From the NCBI GenBank assembly GCA_015680685.1, contig MNCI01024020.1, positions 749,895 to 813,894 of the forward strand: a stretch of 64,000 nucleotides of DNA, written 5' to 3'. A program made the position numbers and the translations under genes. Positions 23,601-34,175 of the stretch are shown piece after piece. Positions within the stretch are counted from its first letter, which is position 1. Each line of letters starts with the position of its first letter. The notes below the pieces were generated by a model that saw only the letters and a program-made list of their open reading frames with translations, searched no databases and was not told the DNA's origin. This DNA comes from Gnetum montanum (taxonomy: Eukaryota > Streptophyta > Gnetopsida > Gnetales > Gnetaceae).

Positions 23601-24386
23601 ATTCTTCTTGAATTCAAAGTATAAAATATCATTTAAACACAAACACCATGTATATTTCTCTTGAATATCCCTTGTGACTTATTCATATTTTATCATCTTG
23701 CTACTCCATGAAATGGCTAAATGTATCAACAGTTTAGTCCAGAGTGAGGTGTATGATGTGGTTTCTAATCTAACACTACTCTTGAAGGCAATGGAAAGTA
23801 ATATTCATTAATCTAGAAGAGAGAGGGTGAGAGAATCTAATCTAGCCTAAGTGCAATGAGCATCCGTCCCTTGATTATCCATACACATCTTGGACTTTGT
23901 GCATGACTACCATTGGGATTACCAAGCGTAGATCCTAGGTACACTACTGGGTTACCAAGAAGTTACACTTAAATGCTCGTAATCAAGTTGTACTCATTCC
24001 ACATTTTAACGTGAGTTTAAGGGTGAGAGAGATTAACTAGGAAAGCAGTAAATAACAATAACAATTAAATAATTAAATGAACTGAATGCTATAATGATGA
24101 AGTAATCTAGATCTTTATCGCCGGTCATGTGCATGTCCAAGTACATCACACTCGAATAAAGGATGTCGTACAATTACAATCACCACACTGCGGGCATACA
24201 CGGAGAGGAAAAGGGAGAGAAAGAAAAATGAAAACCAACTCTAAAAAAGACTAACTCTTAAACTCATCTGTCTACCTCTTATTTATAGATGAGGAGATAG
24301 GCCGCGATATCGTGTATGCAATATCGTGGCTAGGCATGTGATATCGCGTACGTGATATCATGGTCACCCCAAATGATGACTCATCA
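20619..24386 (-). mobile_element. 3' LTR of element B, split by insert F
   Basis: LTR sequence runs 20619-20788 and resumes at 23737-24386 (the duplicated GTTTA is at 20784-20788 and 23732-23736), together about 820 bp against 830 bp for the 5' LTR. The TATA box is at about 24280-24288 (minus), with palindromic GATATCGCGTACGTGATATC-type boxes up to the end. Confidence 0.9.
20789..23731 (-). mobile_element. Insert F: 2.9-kb probable solo LTR
   Basis: Begins TGTTGGCGACCG and ends GTATCAACA, so has TGTTG...CAACA ends, and is flanked by a perfect GTTTA duplication. There is no repeated end inside it, no recognisable coding sequence, PBS or PPT, so a solo LTR from a long-LTR element is the simplest reading; a short nonautonomous element is the alternative. 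A TATA box CCTATAAATAGG on the minus strand at 21981-21990 implies minus orientation with about 1.75 kb of U3. Confidence 0.8.
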
Positions 24387-24400
24387 TAGCCCCACGACTG
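24387..24400 (-). promoter_or_regulatory. Polypurine tract of element B
   Basis: CAGTCGTGGGGCTA on the minus strand directly abuts the 3' LTR, matching element A's PPT at 11 of 14 positions. Confidence 0.65.
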
Positions 24401-24554
24401 AATGAAAACTCATCCTTGAGTTACAGTGATTACACTGTGGATAGGTATGGGATTATTAGATGGAAAAATGGAATTATGCCGCAGTGTGGAATGAAAACAA
24501 AATAAAGACACAACACAAATGTTCCTCATCTACAAAAATGGGAGGAACTCATGT

Positions 24555-27110
24555 AGTTCCAAGTGGCGGTGGCTCCTCCATTAGTGCTTTCCCTTTGTCT
24601 TGTGCACTAGGTTTTGAGGCTTGATGATGTTGAAGTATGGCCTAGAGCTTCTCCTCTTTAGTCCAAGGGTCTTGTGCTATCCATGCTAATGTTCCAATGT
24701 TTGATGAAGTTGACACTTCCCATGGATAAGGTAGTTGCGAAAACATTTGATTGGCTTTGACATACCAAGCCACGAACACCTGTCGTTCCTCCTCATAGGC
24801 TCTAGCTTTATCCTTGTACTCCTAAAAATCTACTAGCCATCAAGCCAAGTTGGTTGCAATACTTTTCTGTCCTTGGTAGCTGGCTTTCACCACCTCAAGT
24901 TCAGAATTAGCAACTTCTAGTTTCTCCAATAACTTCTTGCATTTTGCAAATTCTACTTCGCATTTGATGTGGGTGGTTGCTACCTGCTGCTCAAGCTCTG
25001 TTCTTGGGCATCCTATTATTAACATGGCAAGGTTGGCATCCCTCAGATTTTCCAACTCCATGTATTTTGTCAGATCCTAAATCTGTAGGTCCTGACTCTT
25101 AACTTCTACTTGGTGGGTGAAGACATATGTGTCTAATATGACCCACTAGTTATTGTGTTGAGCATTGATAGCATTGATCTGGGCCTTGGCCATATAGATC
25201 TCCTTCTCAAGGATCTGTTTGTACATCCCCACTTGATCTCAGAAGTGCTCCTTCAGCTTTTCATGTCATTTAGCTTCATTTTGCCATGCGCTTATTTTAA
25301 TAGCCGACTTTTGACAAATGGCACGTACCTCCTCCATCGAGAGGGTTTAATTCTCTCTAGCTAAATGGCTTATGTCTCAGTTGACCCGGATGAATTGTTC
25401 TTGCAATTGATGGAAGTGTTCCTCGAGAACGTTTTTTTGCTTTTCCATAGTGGTTAACTGAAGGTTTTCTGCAACGAGCTACTTGTTTTCTTCTTGTAAG
25501 GCCTTGAGTGCCTTAAGATGCACATGAGTTTGTGCCTGTGCTGCGGAGGCATCCCAAACAACCTTCTCTTTTTTGTCAACCACATTTTTATTCCTCGTTA
25601 TTAGCTTGGTTAGTTGCTTAATTCTAAAATTATCTAGATGTTCTATAGGAACAAATTGCAGAGGGTCCTGCTATGCTACTTGTAGGGTTACGAGCTGCTC
25701 TTGTAATTTCTGCACTTTTGCTTTAGCATGCTGGACCCTCACTTTTGTTAAAACTAGCTTCCCCTTAGTGGAAATGAGGTATGATTGAATTGCTATAACA
25801 TCCTGAGGGATGTCAAATAGGGATGTCATTACTTGCCCTGTTTGGAACAATCGATCAAGTGCATCCTCATGTTCCGCAAGAATCATTGAGGTTCTGGCCA
25901 AAGTTTGAGCATCTCGTGCTCTTGTGAGATCTGCTGATGGCACAACAAGTACGTTGAAGGATTCCTTGATATGGTCTACAACCACTTCTACAGCTCCCGC
26001 GACATTCTGGTGTTGCATGACCATCATAGTGGCCCCTTCACCAATCTCCAATTGCACTTGGAAAGATGTCACGTTTCCTAAGATCTATTGTGACCATCTA
26101 CTTTTCCCTCCTCCTGTGTGAATAAACATTTCACCCCTTGTGAAATACAAAGAAACAGTGGGTTGTATGGCATCATCAATGATGCAAAAGAGGTTTGCGT
26201 CATCATGACTTCCCCAACTGACCATCTCAGTGATGGCCCTAAGATGGCTCATCAACGGTCTGTAGTCTTGTGGTGGTGGTGGCTGATCCTAGCCTATGTT
26301 AGGCCCTACTTCCTATTGTTGGATGGGATCCATGCTTGGAGGTTGGCTAGGTCTTGCAAGTTGAGTTGCAGTTGGTCCAACCATTTTTTCTTCTTTTTGT
26401 TCTGGTCCCAACTCTTCGCCATTGCTTTTCCTTGGAGCTGGTGCCTTGAGAAATATGGCATATGAAGCAGTTTGGGCTTTTTTGAGGACATTGTTGGTGT
26501 ATCCTCTGCTTCTAGCACATTGGCACAACTTCCTGATAAGACAAGGAAAAGGAAACACCATCTTCCCTATGTTCCATTCCTCAAACCGCCTCAGGATCTC
26601 CATTAAATATAGATGGGGTAGGTTAGCATTAACCTTTCCCATCAACACTACACATCCTCTAGCCACATACGTTGATATTCTTTTTAGGCCCTTTGTGGGG
26701 AAGAGGTGATATGTTCCAATTTTAAAGTAAATCGTCTCTTCCATTGTCAACTCACCAAATGTTTTATCTCTGCCATAAGCCTTTTCTAACCAATCCCGTT
26801 GCACATCAGGGTCTGAGCGGGTGGATAAGTGAGCAACTCTTGGCCTTGTATTCGGAAGGTTTAATGCTTCCAAAATGGCCTACATGGAGAAATCAACTGT
26901 CACATCACAAATGTTGACAGTTGTGCCTTGCTCCCTATTGTGCCAAAATTGGTACATCTCTCCTAGGTACCAGGCATTGCTTTTAGAGAGGATAGGCCAT
27001 AAGGGAGACCCCTTGAGGTGATCCCTAACGGCCTTGGTAGCGAACTCTGTAAATGACTCAAAGTTTAATTCCACAATCACCGTAGCAAATGTAGACTTCT
27101 TGTGGATGGC
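24555..27110 (-). pseudogene. Element B accessory ORF, coiled-coil protein
   Basis: A single minus-strand frame of about 850 codons stays in register from about 27110 to 24555, broken only by nonsense codons (near 26880, 26310, 25671, 25490, 25380, 25060, 24838 and others) and no frameshift. The N-terminal third looks globular (TFGELTMEETIYFKIGTYHL, YLMEILRRFEEWNIGKMV). A Pro/Glu/Lys-rich linker lies near 26370-26440. The rest is heptad-rich coiled coil (VRVQHAKAKVQKLQEQLVTL; ELEQQVATTHIKCEVEFAKC). No enzyme motif was recognised. It occupies the place after gag where element A has pol. Related relics are at 17204-17600 and 44000-45190. Function unknown; a structural role (particle, movement or regulation of the element) is only a guess. 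Confidence 0.75.
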
Positions 27111-28359
27111 CTAAACACAATCTTGGGGCAACGTCAGATGTTGTCCCTATTCAGGCGTTGCAGCAGCTCCTCCTTCTACCTACCCAGACTGTATGGTAGA
27201 AGGATCTTCTTGATGAATGTTGAATGATTATTCCTCCTATTCTGCATGTTGTCTGGTAGGATCTTGTCTTCCACCTCTCTGAGATTGTTTGCTTCCACCT
27301 TGAGTGGGACCTTCCAATTGTCCATGTTTCAGGGCCATTTGCAATCACATGGGGCCAAGTGTTAGTGTACCGTTCGAAATCGTCGGTGTAAGGTTGGAGG
27401 AAAAAGAATGCCAAAAGATCTCCATAGAGATATAGCTGACCTTGCCTTCGCATGAGGGCAAGTTGGAAAAATGAAGGCAGAGTGCCTTGGATGGTCTACA
27501 CGTAAATCAACCAAGGACTTCCCCGAGCGTATGCTATGGCCTATGCTAGGGTTATCGTCACGAAATGTAAAATGGAGAGCATAATGCAATGAGACGTAAA
27601 TGTGAAATATGGCATGTAAACGTGAAGAGAATGAATGCAGAAACGTGCAATAAAACTGGATAATACAAACAATGAACCAAAATAGCACAACGAAAGGCAA
27701 AAATGAAACTATGTTGTATTGATTAACAAGATGTGCACTGGTCAAAACGTAGTTGCGCATTTGGATTGCAAGTTAGACATTAAGCCCCAATGTGAGGTGT
27801 TTGCAGGTGCTAAGGATCACGTGCTTTCGAGCTCAGGATCGCTGGTTTTCCTTCTCCAAATTCCCAACCCTGTTTATGTCAATGAACAGGGTATTTATAC
27901 ATTTTGCTAGGCTTGGGAGTAGGATTCATGAATGAGGTCAATGGCTGTGAGATGAGGGAAAAACAGATTGTGTGACAGGTGTTCAATGTATAGCTGTGTG
28001 TGAACTGGATGTATGTGGGCCGACTACATTCTCGACCAAATGCACTACATCTTACAATGTGTTTTAGCTTGTGCAAGCTGGCTTATGCTAATAGAAGCAT
28101 GTACAGTCTGTAGCTTAAGATCTTGACTAGCTCAAAAATGTGAAAAATTTACAATGACTGATAATGTACAACAAGAGAATTTGCCTCCAGCTCGCTTGGA
28201 ATTTCTAAATATGTGAACTAGATGCTACAAGATATTGACATGAGTGGTCCTATAGCTGTTTGAGATGTTTTTGCTTCATCAAGGCTACTAGCATGAGTTG
28301 ATCTTGTCCTGGCATGTCCTCAGCATGTGTTTATGTCTGAAGTGCTTTGGCTTGGTCGT

Positions 28360-29170
28360 GACCAGTGCTCACGTTGGAGTCACACTGCCAACGTGACCTT
28401 AACGTCACCCCACCATGACCTTAGTGTCACCCCAGCATGCATGATCCAAAAATAATGCATTTTATGTTAAAATTCCATCCTTAATACTTTTTTTTTGAAG
28501 TGTAACTACTGCTTGACCTTGAGGATGTCTTGCTTGTTTAATTTGAGCTTGTCTGTGCTTGGATTTAGGTCATTTTGGCAACTCATGCTGGGCTCACGTT
28601 GTTAGCGTGACCTAGGCGTGAGCAAGCTGGGATGGTACATTTTACACCAAATCTTGATCTTTTAGACCTATCTTTCAAGTGTAACTGCTGCCTACCCTTG
28701 GGGATGACCTGCAAGCTGAGTTTGAGCCTGTTTGTGCCTTGCTTTAGGTTATTTTGGCAGCTCACGTTGGGCTCATGCTATCAACGTGACCTGAGCATGA
28801 CCTCAACGTGAGTGTTGAAAACGATGTATTTTTGGGCTAGGACCTAGAGTAATCATTAGTGGACCTTAAGGGGGCCTTGCACCTTCGAAATCAGGCTATT
28901 TTAACATTTTTTTAGAGTTTTTTTGGGTTACTCATGCTAGACTCACGTTGTTAGTGTGACCTAGGCATGACCTCAGTGTGAGTAGCAAGATTTGTGCGAT
29001 TTTGGCTTGAAATCTTAGATTTTGGATGTTGAAACTTGGAATAATCTTTAGTGGCCCGTGAGGGGGCCTTGCTCATTCAAATTAGGATTGTTTGAAAGCT
29101 CCAAAGGTTGTGCACGCTGCACATATGCTGGTAGCATGACTTGAGCGTGGCCTCGACGTGCATGACAAGA
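28360..29170 (-). repeat. Degenerate tandem repeats, about 175 bp, with inverted CACGTT/AACGTG cores
   Basis: Five copies of a core such as CTCACGTTG...AACGTGACCT...CAACGTGAG occur near 28366, 28590, 28760, 28938 and 29112, spaced roughly 170-225 bp. Flanking text also repeats (GTGTAACTACTGC at 28500 and GTGTAACTGCTGC at 28679; GGGGGCCTTGC at 28868 and 29062). Each core can fold on itself. Located in the noncoding middle of element B. Confidence 0.8.
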
Positions 29171-29706
29171 TTCATGCACATTAGTCCGATGTTTGAACCT
29201 CCAGGTGTTGAGGCACCAGTTTGTTCTCATTTCAAAGTGCTAAGCTTAAATTTTGTGGTGTTTCAATTAGTAAGGTTGTTTTTGAAGTTAAGTTATACCT
29301 TACTACTTGCCTTAATTAATGATCTTATTTTATCTCTGTGTGATATTGCTCGAAAGGTTGTAATAATGAGTCCTATGACTTAGGTGGTTTGCAATTTTAA
29401 TTTCCCAATATACCTAGGGATTAAATAATTTTTGGGTATAATTATTCTAAGTGTTATAGCTAATTACCCTAGATGATGTTCTTTGGATGATGATAAATTC
29501 CAAAAAAGTTAGGTGCTTTTCGGCAAGTGTCCCTCCCCCACGACTAAACTGAACACTCTAGGTTCAAGAAAGTTTAGATAGAATTAAAATCGAAGTCCCA
29601 ACGAGCAAGATATAGTTAGAAAAGCAAGGGTTGCTCAATTGCAAGTTGTAGAGAAAAAATTTAAAGACTCCCCTGTGTGAATGGCAAAAATGATGCTAAG
29701 TGTTGC

Positions 29707-29795
29707 GGGGGGGGGGNGGGGGGGGATCATTTATAGGTTTCGGGGATGCGATATCGCATATGATACATACATCATGTACATGATATCACAACCTT
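29707..29795 (-). promoter_or_regulatory. Internal U3-like module: palindromes and TATA box
   Basis: On the minus strand: GATATCATGTACATGATGTA, GTATCATATGCGATATCGCA, then CCTATAAATGATCC, the same order (palindromes then TATA) as in the LTR U3. It lies about 2.6 kb upstream of the accessory ORF and far from either LTR. A poly(G) run with one N (29707-29725) follows the TATA box. It could be a second promoter for the accessory ORF or a captured LTR piece. Confidence 0.5.
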
Positions 29796-31273
29796 AGTAA
29801 CACGAGGCACAACAAAAATACCAAATTTTTAAAGGATTTTCTTGAAATCAACATTGGAAACTGAGGACATTAGGCTATTATCAAGGGGTTCTCAAGTAAT
29901 TAGATGGTTTTAAAGGCACGAATAATGATGAGTAAGTGTAACTGATCAATAAAACCTTGGGTGATAAGAAAAAGATTATGTGATGGTTCATGGGAACATT
30001 GAAATTCAAAGGGGTAATAATAATAAGGAAAGAATGTTATGAAAAATAAGCTGAGGGTGAGAAATGATGTGTGTGGGCTATATCATAAGTGAAGATTATA
30101 AAAGATTACACAAGTGGATCCTCCCCAAAGCAGGTTTCAACCTATAATGCCCTTGTGTAACCACACTTAAAGTGTCTGTGGGCACTAAAAGGGTTAAATG
30201 TAATTTGCATTGATTCCACAAAACACACACATGTAAATATCACTAGAATGAGGTAAGAATTCTATGTTACACATGACACGAGCTATAATTACATGAACAA
30301 TGAGATGGGACAAAGTAAGAAGGGGTTGTCGAGATTGGGACATGAGGTAATTGACCCAGGGCATAATGAATCCTGTGTGAAAAGCATGATTAAGGTGTCA
30401 TTAACCCATCGTTCCAAGATCAGGACCAAGTCCATTCCTATGATTAGTGACATCGCATTGTTTCATCCCATGATGAGCAACTACGAGAGTACCATAACAA
30501 CAAGGCATACGATTACTTGGCGTTTTGTTCAAGGAAGGAGTGATTTTTATTTTGTGGTACTTTTTTTTTCTTTTTGAATACTGAATCCAAAGAAGCCACC
30601 AACCTTTAGGCATGGGTGCATGTCTTTCCAGTGGAACCCCCTAGAATAGCATTGATTTTTGAGTGCCCTTTTGGTTACTCTCACTTCCATTTTTGTTAGA
30701 TCTACAAGGATCCTAGTACAACCATGTTGCATGATAACTCCCATAGATGCCACCAAAGAGAATCTGCAAGTCCCCTTGATGTCACACCCTAATTATTCCC
30801 TCTTCATCCATCCTTCTTCATTCTGGGTACAATGAACACAAAATTAATTTTAAGTTTTAAAAATGTCAATAATATCACTGTACCCTTGAATAGAACCTCT
30901 TATTCGTAGAGTGGATGAGTGGGTGTAATGGGCTCACTATTCCAAATAATTGACCACTTGAAACTTAATAACATAGAACACACCTCAACCAACGAGCCAC
31001 ATGAGTGTTTTATTCATAGATGAGATTACTTAAAAAAAGACAAAAATACCAAAAAGATAAAAAGATAAAACAAGAAGTTGAAAAATGAAAAACTGGAAAA
31101 CAAAAAGTTGTAAAATTAAAGAAAAGAAAATAAAAAACATTTATTAATCCTGCTTGTTATTTGAATGGGGGATATCTCCCATAACTATATAGTTGAGAAT
31201 GGCAAGGATTAATAAATGAAAGCTGAGGATCCTTGCATGTTGGAAGTATTGGGGCTCGGTCATACTTACCCCA
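29796..31273 (-). mobile_element. Element B noncoding section after gag
   Basis: No pol motif found. 30110-30270 matches 42070-42250 (element D) and 19450-19510 (element A). Short ORFs at 30293-30756 on both strands show no known domain. Confidence 0.6.
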
Positions 31274-33142
31274 TCAGGGTTCACACACTTGATTATAGTA
31301 AGCATAGTGGGGCAATTTATGCAATGTAGTTCCTAGATAACGAGTTGACCCACTATGATAATTGGGACTGTTAGATGGTATGCAAGGATTGGGATGTTGC
31401 CTTCCATGATTGTGTTCATTAGGCCGTATGGTTGTTGGAGTGTTAGTTGGTGGCCCTGATGAAGTAACATGAGCCGTTGGGTTCGAAGGTAAGGGTGCAC
31501 CATAGGGTTGGACTTGTGATAAGTTGGAGGGTGCAGTGGCCTTGGAATTATGTTTTCCCTTCCTATGGTCATGTTTAAAGAAGGGACACTTTGGATGTTG
31601 AGGAGGCCTCTCACTGCTATTTGCAGTAGTAGCACAAGTGACGTTCGTGGGTTGTTGCTGTGGTGCAGACAACTTAGGAATAGTTGGTGGCAATGTAGAA
31701 GGAGGGAAAGGATAAGAATGTTGAAAATTATGAGAAGTGTAAGGTGCACAAGGTTGTGGTTATGTTGAGGACATGAGCTGATAGTATTGAGGAGAATGGT
31801 AATGCGGTGAGATAGAGTATGTTGCCCTAGTTAGAGAAACAGGATGTTGAACTAGATAAGCATTTGGATTCGGATAATATGAAGGGTGTCTCCAGTTTAG
31901 GGGTGGATTCCCCCATGACTGGGATTGTTGCCAGTGTGATCAAACACAGTATCTTTGTACGAACTCTGGATGTAACATGTTTCTCCAATGCTCATGTAAA
32001 TGTAACAATATTGGGCATTGGCCCTTGGGGTGATCGTATAGGCATATGTTGCATTCATACGTATGACTGGCAGTTGAGTTTTTATTTTCCTTATCCCTTC
32101 TTTCCAATTGTCTAATGTTTTGTCTTGCTTCTTGGGTTGTCAAAACTCTATCTCCAATAATATGAATAAATTCTCCACACTTTTGATACGTCCATTCCAA
32201 CATCTTATTGATCTTTGCCTCAACTTATTCTAATGATTATTGTATTGGCAAAGATGATTCTTTCTCCTTGTGATAGGTTGATTTCTCCTTTTTATGATCA
32301 TGGATCTTTGTTAAGTTAAGATTCTGGTCTTGTTGATGTTTTTTAATACTCTCCCATCTAGCCATTTCTCCTTTTTCTTTTGCTACCCACTTAATAAGCT
32401 CTTAAACTTAATGGGTTCGTAGTTCATATAGATGACCTTGGGCATACATTCCTAAGGTCTCTCTTATTTCATTATGTAGCCCATCAATGACATGGTACAT
32501 TAGCCTTTCCTTGGAAAACCCATGGCCTGGACAGTTGTTTAACAGTGCATAATAGCTTTCTAAGGCCATGTCCAAGGGTTCATGTTGTGCTTGTTTCCAT
32601 CCTTGGATTTTTTTCCTCAAGGATGACACTCTTGCTTAGGTTTGATATTTTTCATTAAAAACTTCTACCATTGTTGACCAGCGTTGTATTGAATTTGGTT
32701 TCAATGATCTATACCATACTTTTGCTTGGTCGACGAGTGTCATAGGGAAGAAATTGAGTTTTTTTCCAACCGTTATCAACATTGTTCCATGTGCAGACAT
32801 TGTAGAAGGCTTGTAAATGTTGATGTGGATCTAAGTCATAGACTCTTGAAAAAGTAGGGAAGTTATTTAAATCAAGCCTAGGTAGACGACTCTCTTTACG
32901 ATGCCTACGTGAGATTCGAATAGTGTCTTGTATTTGCGTTAAGCTTGTAGTGGCCAGTAGGGGTTCATTGTCATCAGGTAAGTTATGCTTTCATGCATTG
33001 AGATGACATTACTTTTGTTGATGTTTATAAGAAACCCCCACTTCAGGTTGTGTACTCTAATCTTCATCATCATATAGTTCATTGGTTATCCAATGAACTT
33101 CCTCACTAAGTGTGGCATTATTATAATCTTGTAGGAGAGGCA
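31274..33142 (-). pseudogene. Element B gag
   Basis: Starts at an ATG 130 bp after the PBS with MPLLQDYNNATLSEEVHWIT. A retrotransposon gag segment (SLRKKIQGWKQAQHEPLDMA; GLHNEIRETLGMYAQG) lies at 32620-32420. It is followed by a CCHC zinc knuckle CNICLYDHPKGQC near 32080-32040 and a long Pro/Gln/Ser-rich, Tyr-containing tail to 31274. Stops and frameshifts interrupt it. The same modules occur in element A's gag, with a matching CEICQYDHPKGCC knuckle, so the two proteins are homologous. Confidence 0.85.
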
Positions 33143-33268
33143 TTGTTGTGAAGTTGTGTGTGAATTTATGTGTGACTTTTTATAATTATTTCTTCTTCCT
33201 AAGAAATATATCATTAAGTCCTTATACAATGACCTTGTATGATATAACTATTCTAGATAACTAGCACC

Positions 33269-33287
33269 ATCCCCGGAAATGGTGCCA
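33269..33287 (-). promoter_or_regulatory. Primer-binding site of element B, tRNA-Asp type
   Basis: On the minus strand, one base after the LTR, TGGCACCATTTCCGGGGAT. The 3' end of plant tRNA-Asp would pair with TGGCGCCGTTGCCGGGGAT; 16 of 19 positions agree. This also proves that 33289-34118 is a 5' LTR. Confidence 0.85.
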
Positions 33288-33288
33288 A

Positions 33289-34118
33289 TGATGAGTGGCG
33301 AGGTACCCCTACATTCAACATACGAATATGAGCATTACACGCGTGATCCGCTCGAACTTTGTAGATGAACTAGTTGTGGCACCAAGACAGTTAGCCTTAG
33401 GTCGCAGTTCACTGTCTTCCCACTTGGACTAGTATTAGCTTTATCACGTATGGTTTAGTTCATAGTGAGGTGTATGATGTGGTTTCTAATCTAACGCTAC
33501 TCCTGAAGGTAATGGAAAGTAATATTCATTAATCTAGGAGAGAAACAGTGAGAGAATCTAATCTAGCCTAAGTGCGATGAGCATCTATCCCTTGATTATC
33601 CATACACATCTTGGACTTCGTGCATGACTACCACTAGGATTACCAAGTGTAGATCCTAGGTACACTACTGGGTTACCAAGTAGTTACACTTAAATGCTCA
33701 TAATCAAGTCGTACTCATTCTATGGTTTAATGTGAGTTTAAGGGTGAGAGTGATTAACTAGGAAAGTAGTAAATAATAATAACAATTAAATAATTAAATG
33801 AAGTGAATGCTGCAATGATGAAGTAATCTTGATCTTTATTGTTGGTTGTGTGCATGTCCAAGTACATCACACTTGAATAAAGGATGTCGTACAATTATAA
33901 TCACCACACTGTAGGCATACACGGAGAGGAAAAGGGAGAGAAAGAAAAATAAAAACTAAAATCAAAACTAACTCTAAAGAAAATGAGTCTCAAACTCATC
34001 TGTCTACCTCTTATTTATAGATGAGGAGATAGGCCGCGATATCGCGTATGCAATATAGCGACTAGGCATGCGATATCGCGTACGCGATATCATGGTCACC
34101 CCAAATGATGACTCATCA
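33289..34118 (-). mobile_element. 5' LTR of element B
   Basis: 830 bp. Minus-strand TATA at 34013-34020 (TCTATAAATAAG). The perfect 20-bp palindrome GATATCGCGTACGCGATATC is at 34072-34091. AATAAAGATC lies about 175 bp past the TATA box. U3 is therefore only about 100 bp and U5 is long. The paired LTR is 20619-24386. Confidence 0.92.
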
Positions 34119-34175
34119 ATGGCCATCTCCCCCATGACTAAGTTGAAAGGAGGAGATCTAAAATAATGAGCGAGG

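Larger units (their letters stand above)
20619..34118 (-). mobile_element. Element B: gag plus accessory-ORF LTR element without pol
   Basis: Bounded by LTRs 20619-24386 (itself interrupted) and 33289-34118, flanked by GTGGC (20614-20618) and ATGGC (34119-34123), a 5-bp duplication with one change. Minus-strand order: LTR, PBS, gag (33142-31274), noncoding with an internal U3-like module and tandem repeats, accessory coiled-coil ORF (27110-24555), PPT, LTR. No RT, RNase H or integrase motif was found in the 31.2-27.1 kb interval. About 10.5 kb without insert F. Confidence 0.88.

Noticed and set aside
25155-26709. Plus-strand ORFs in 25.1-26.7 kb
   Set aside because: They are shadows of the minus-strand accessory ORF, whose frame stays continuous for about 850 codons.
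29707-29725. Poly(G) run as a G-quadruplex element
   Set aside because: Contains an N and is probably a homopolymer sequencing artefact.
31550-32115. Plus-strand ORFs at 31550-32115
   Set aside because: Antisense to the gag zinc-knuckle region of element B.
34072-34091. Repeated GATATCGC palindromes as CRISPR-like or satellite array
   Set aside because: They occur only inside LTR U3 regions or a similar module, at fixed distance from a TATA box, without regular spacers.
33289-34118. Reading 33289-34118 as the 3' LTR of element A because a PPT-like motif lies at 34127
   Set aside because: A tRNA-Asp PBS abuts its other side (33269-33287), its sequence matches the LTR at 20619, and A has its own LTR pair with perfect ACCTT duplications.
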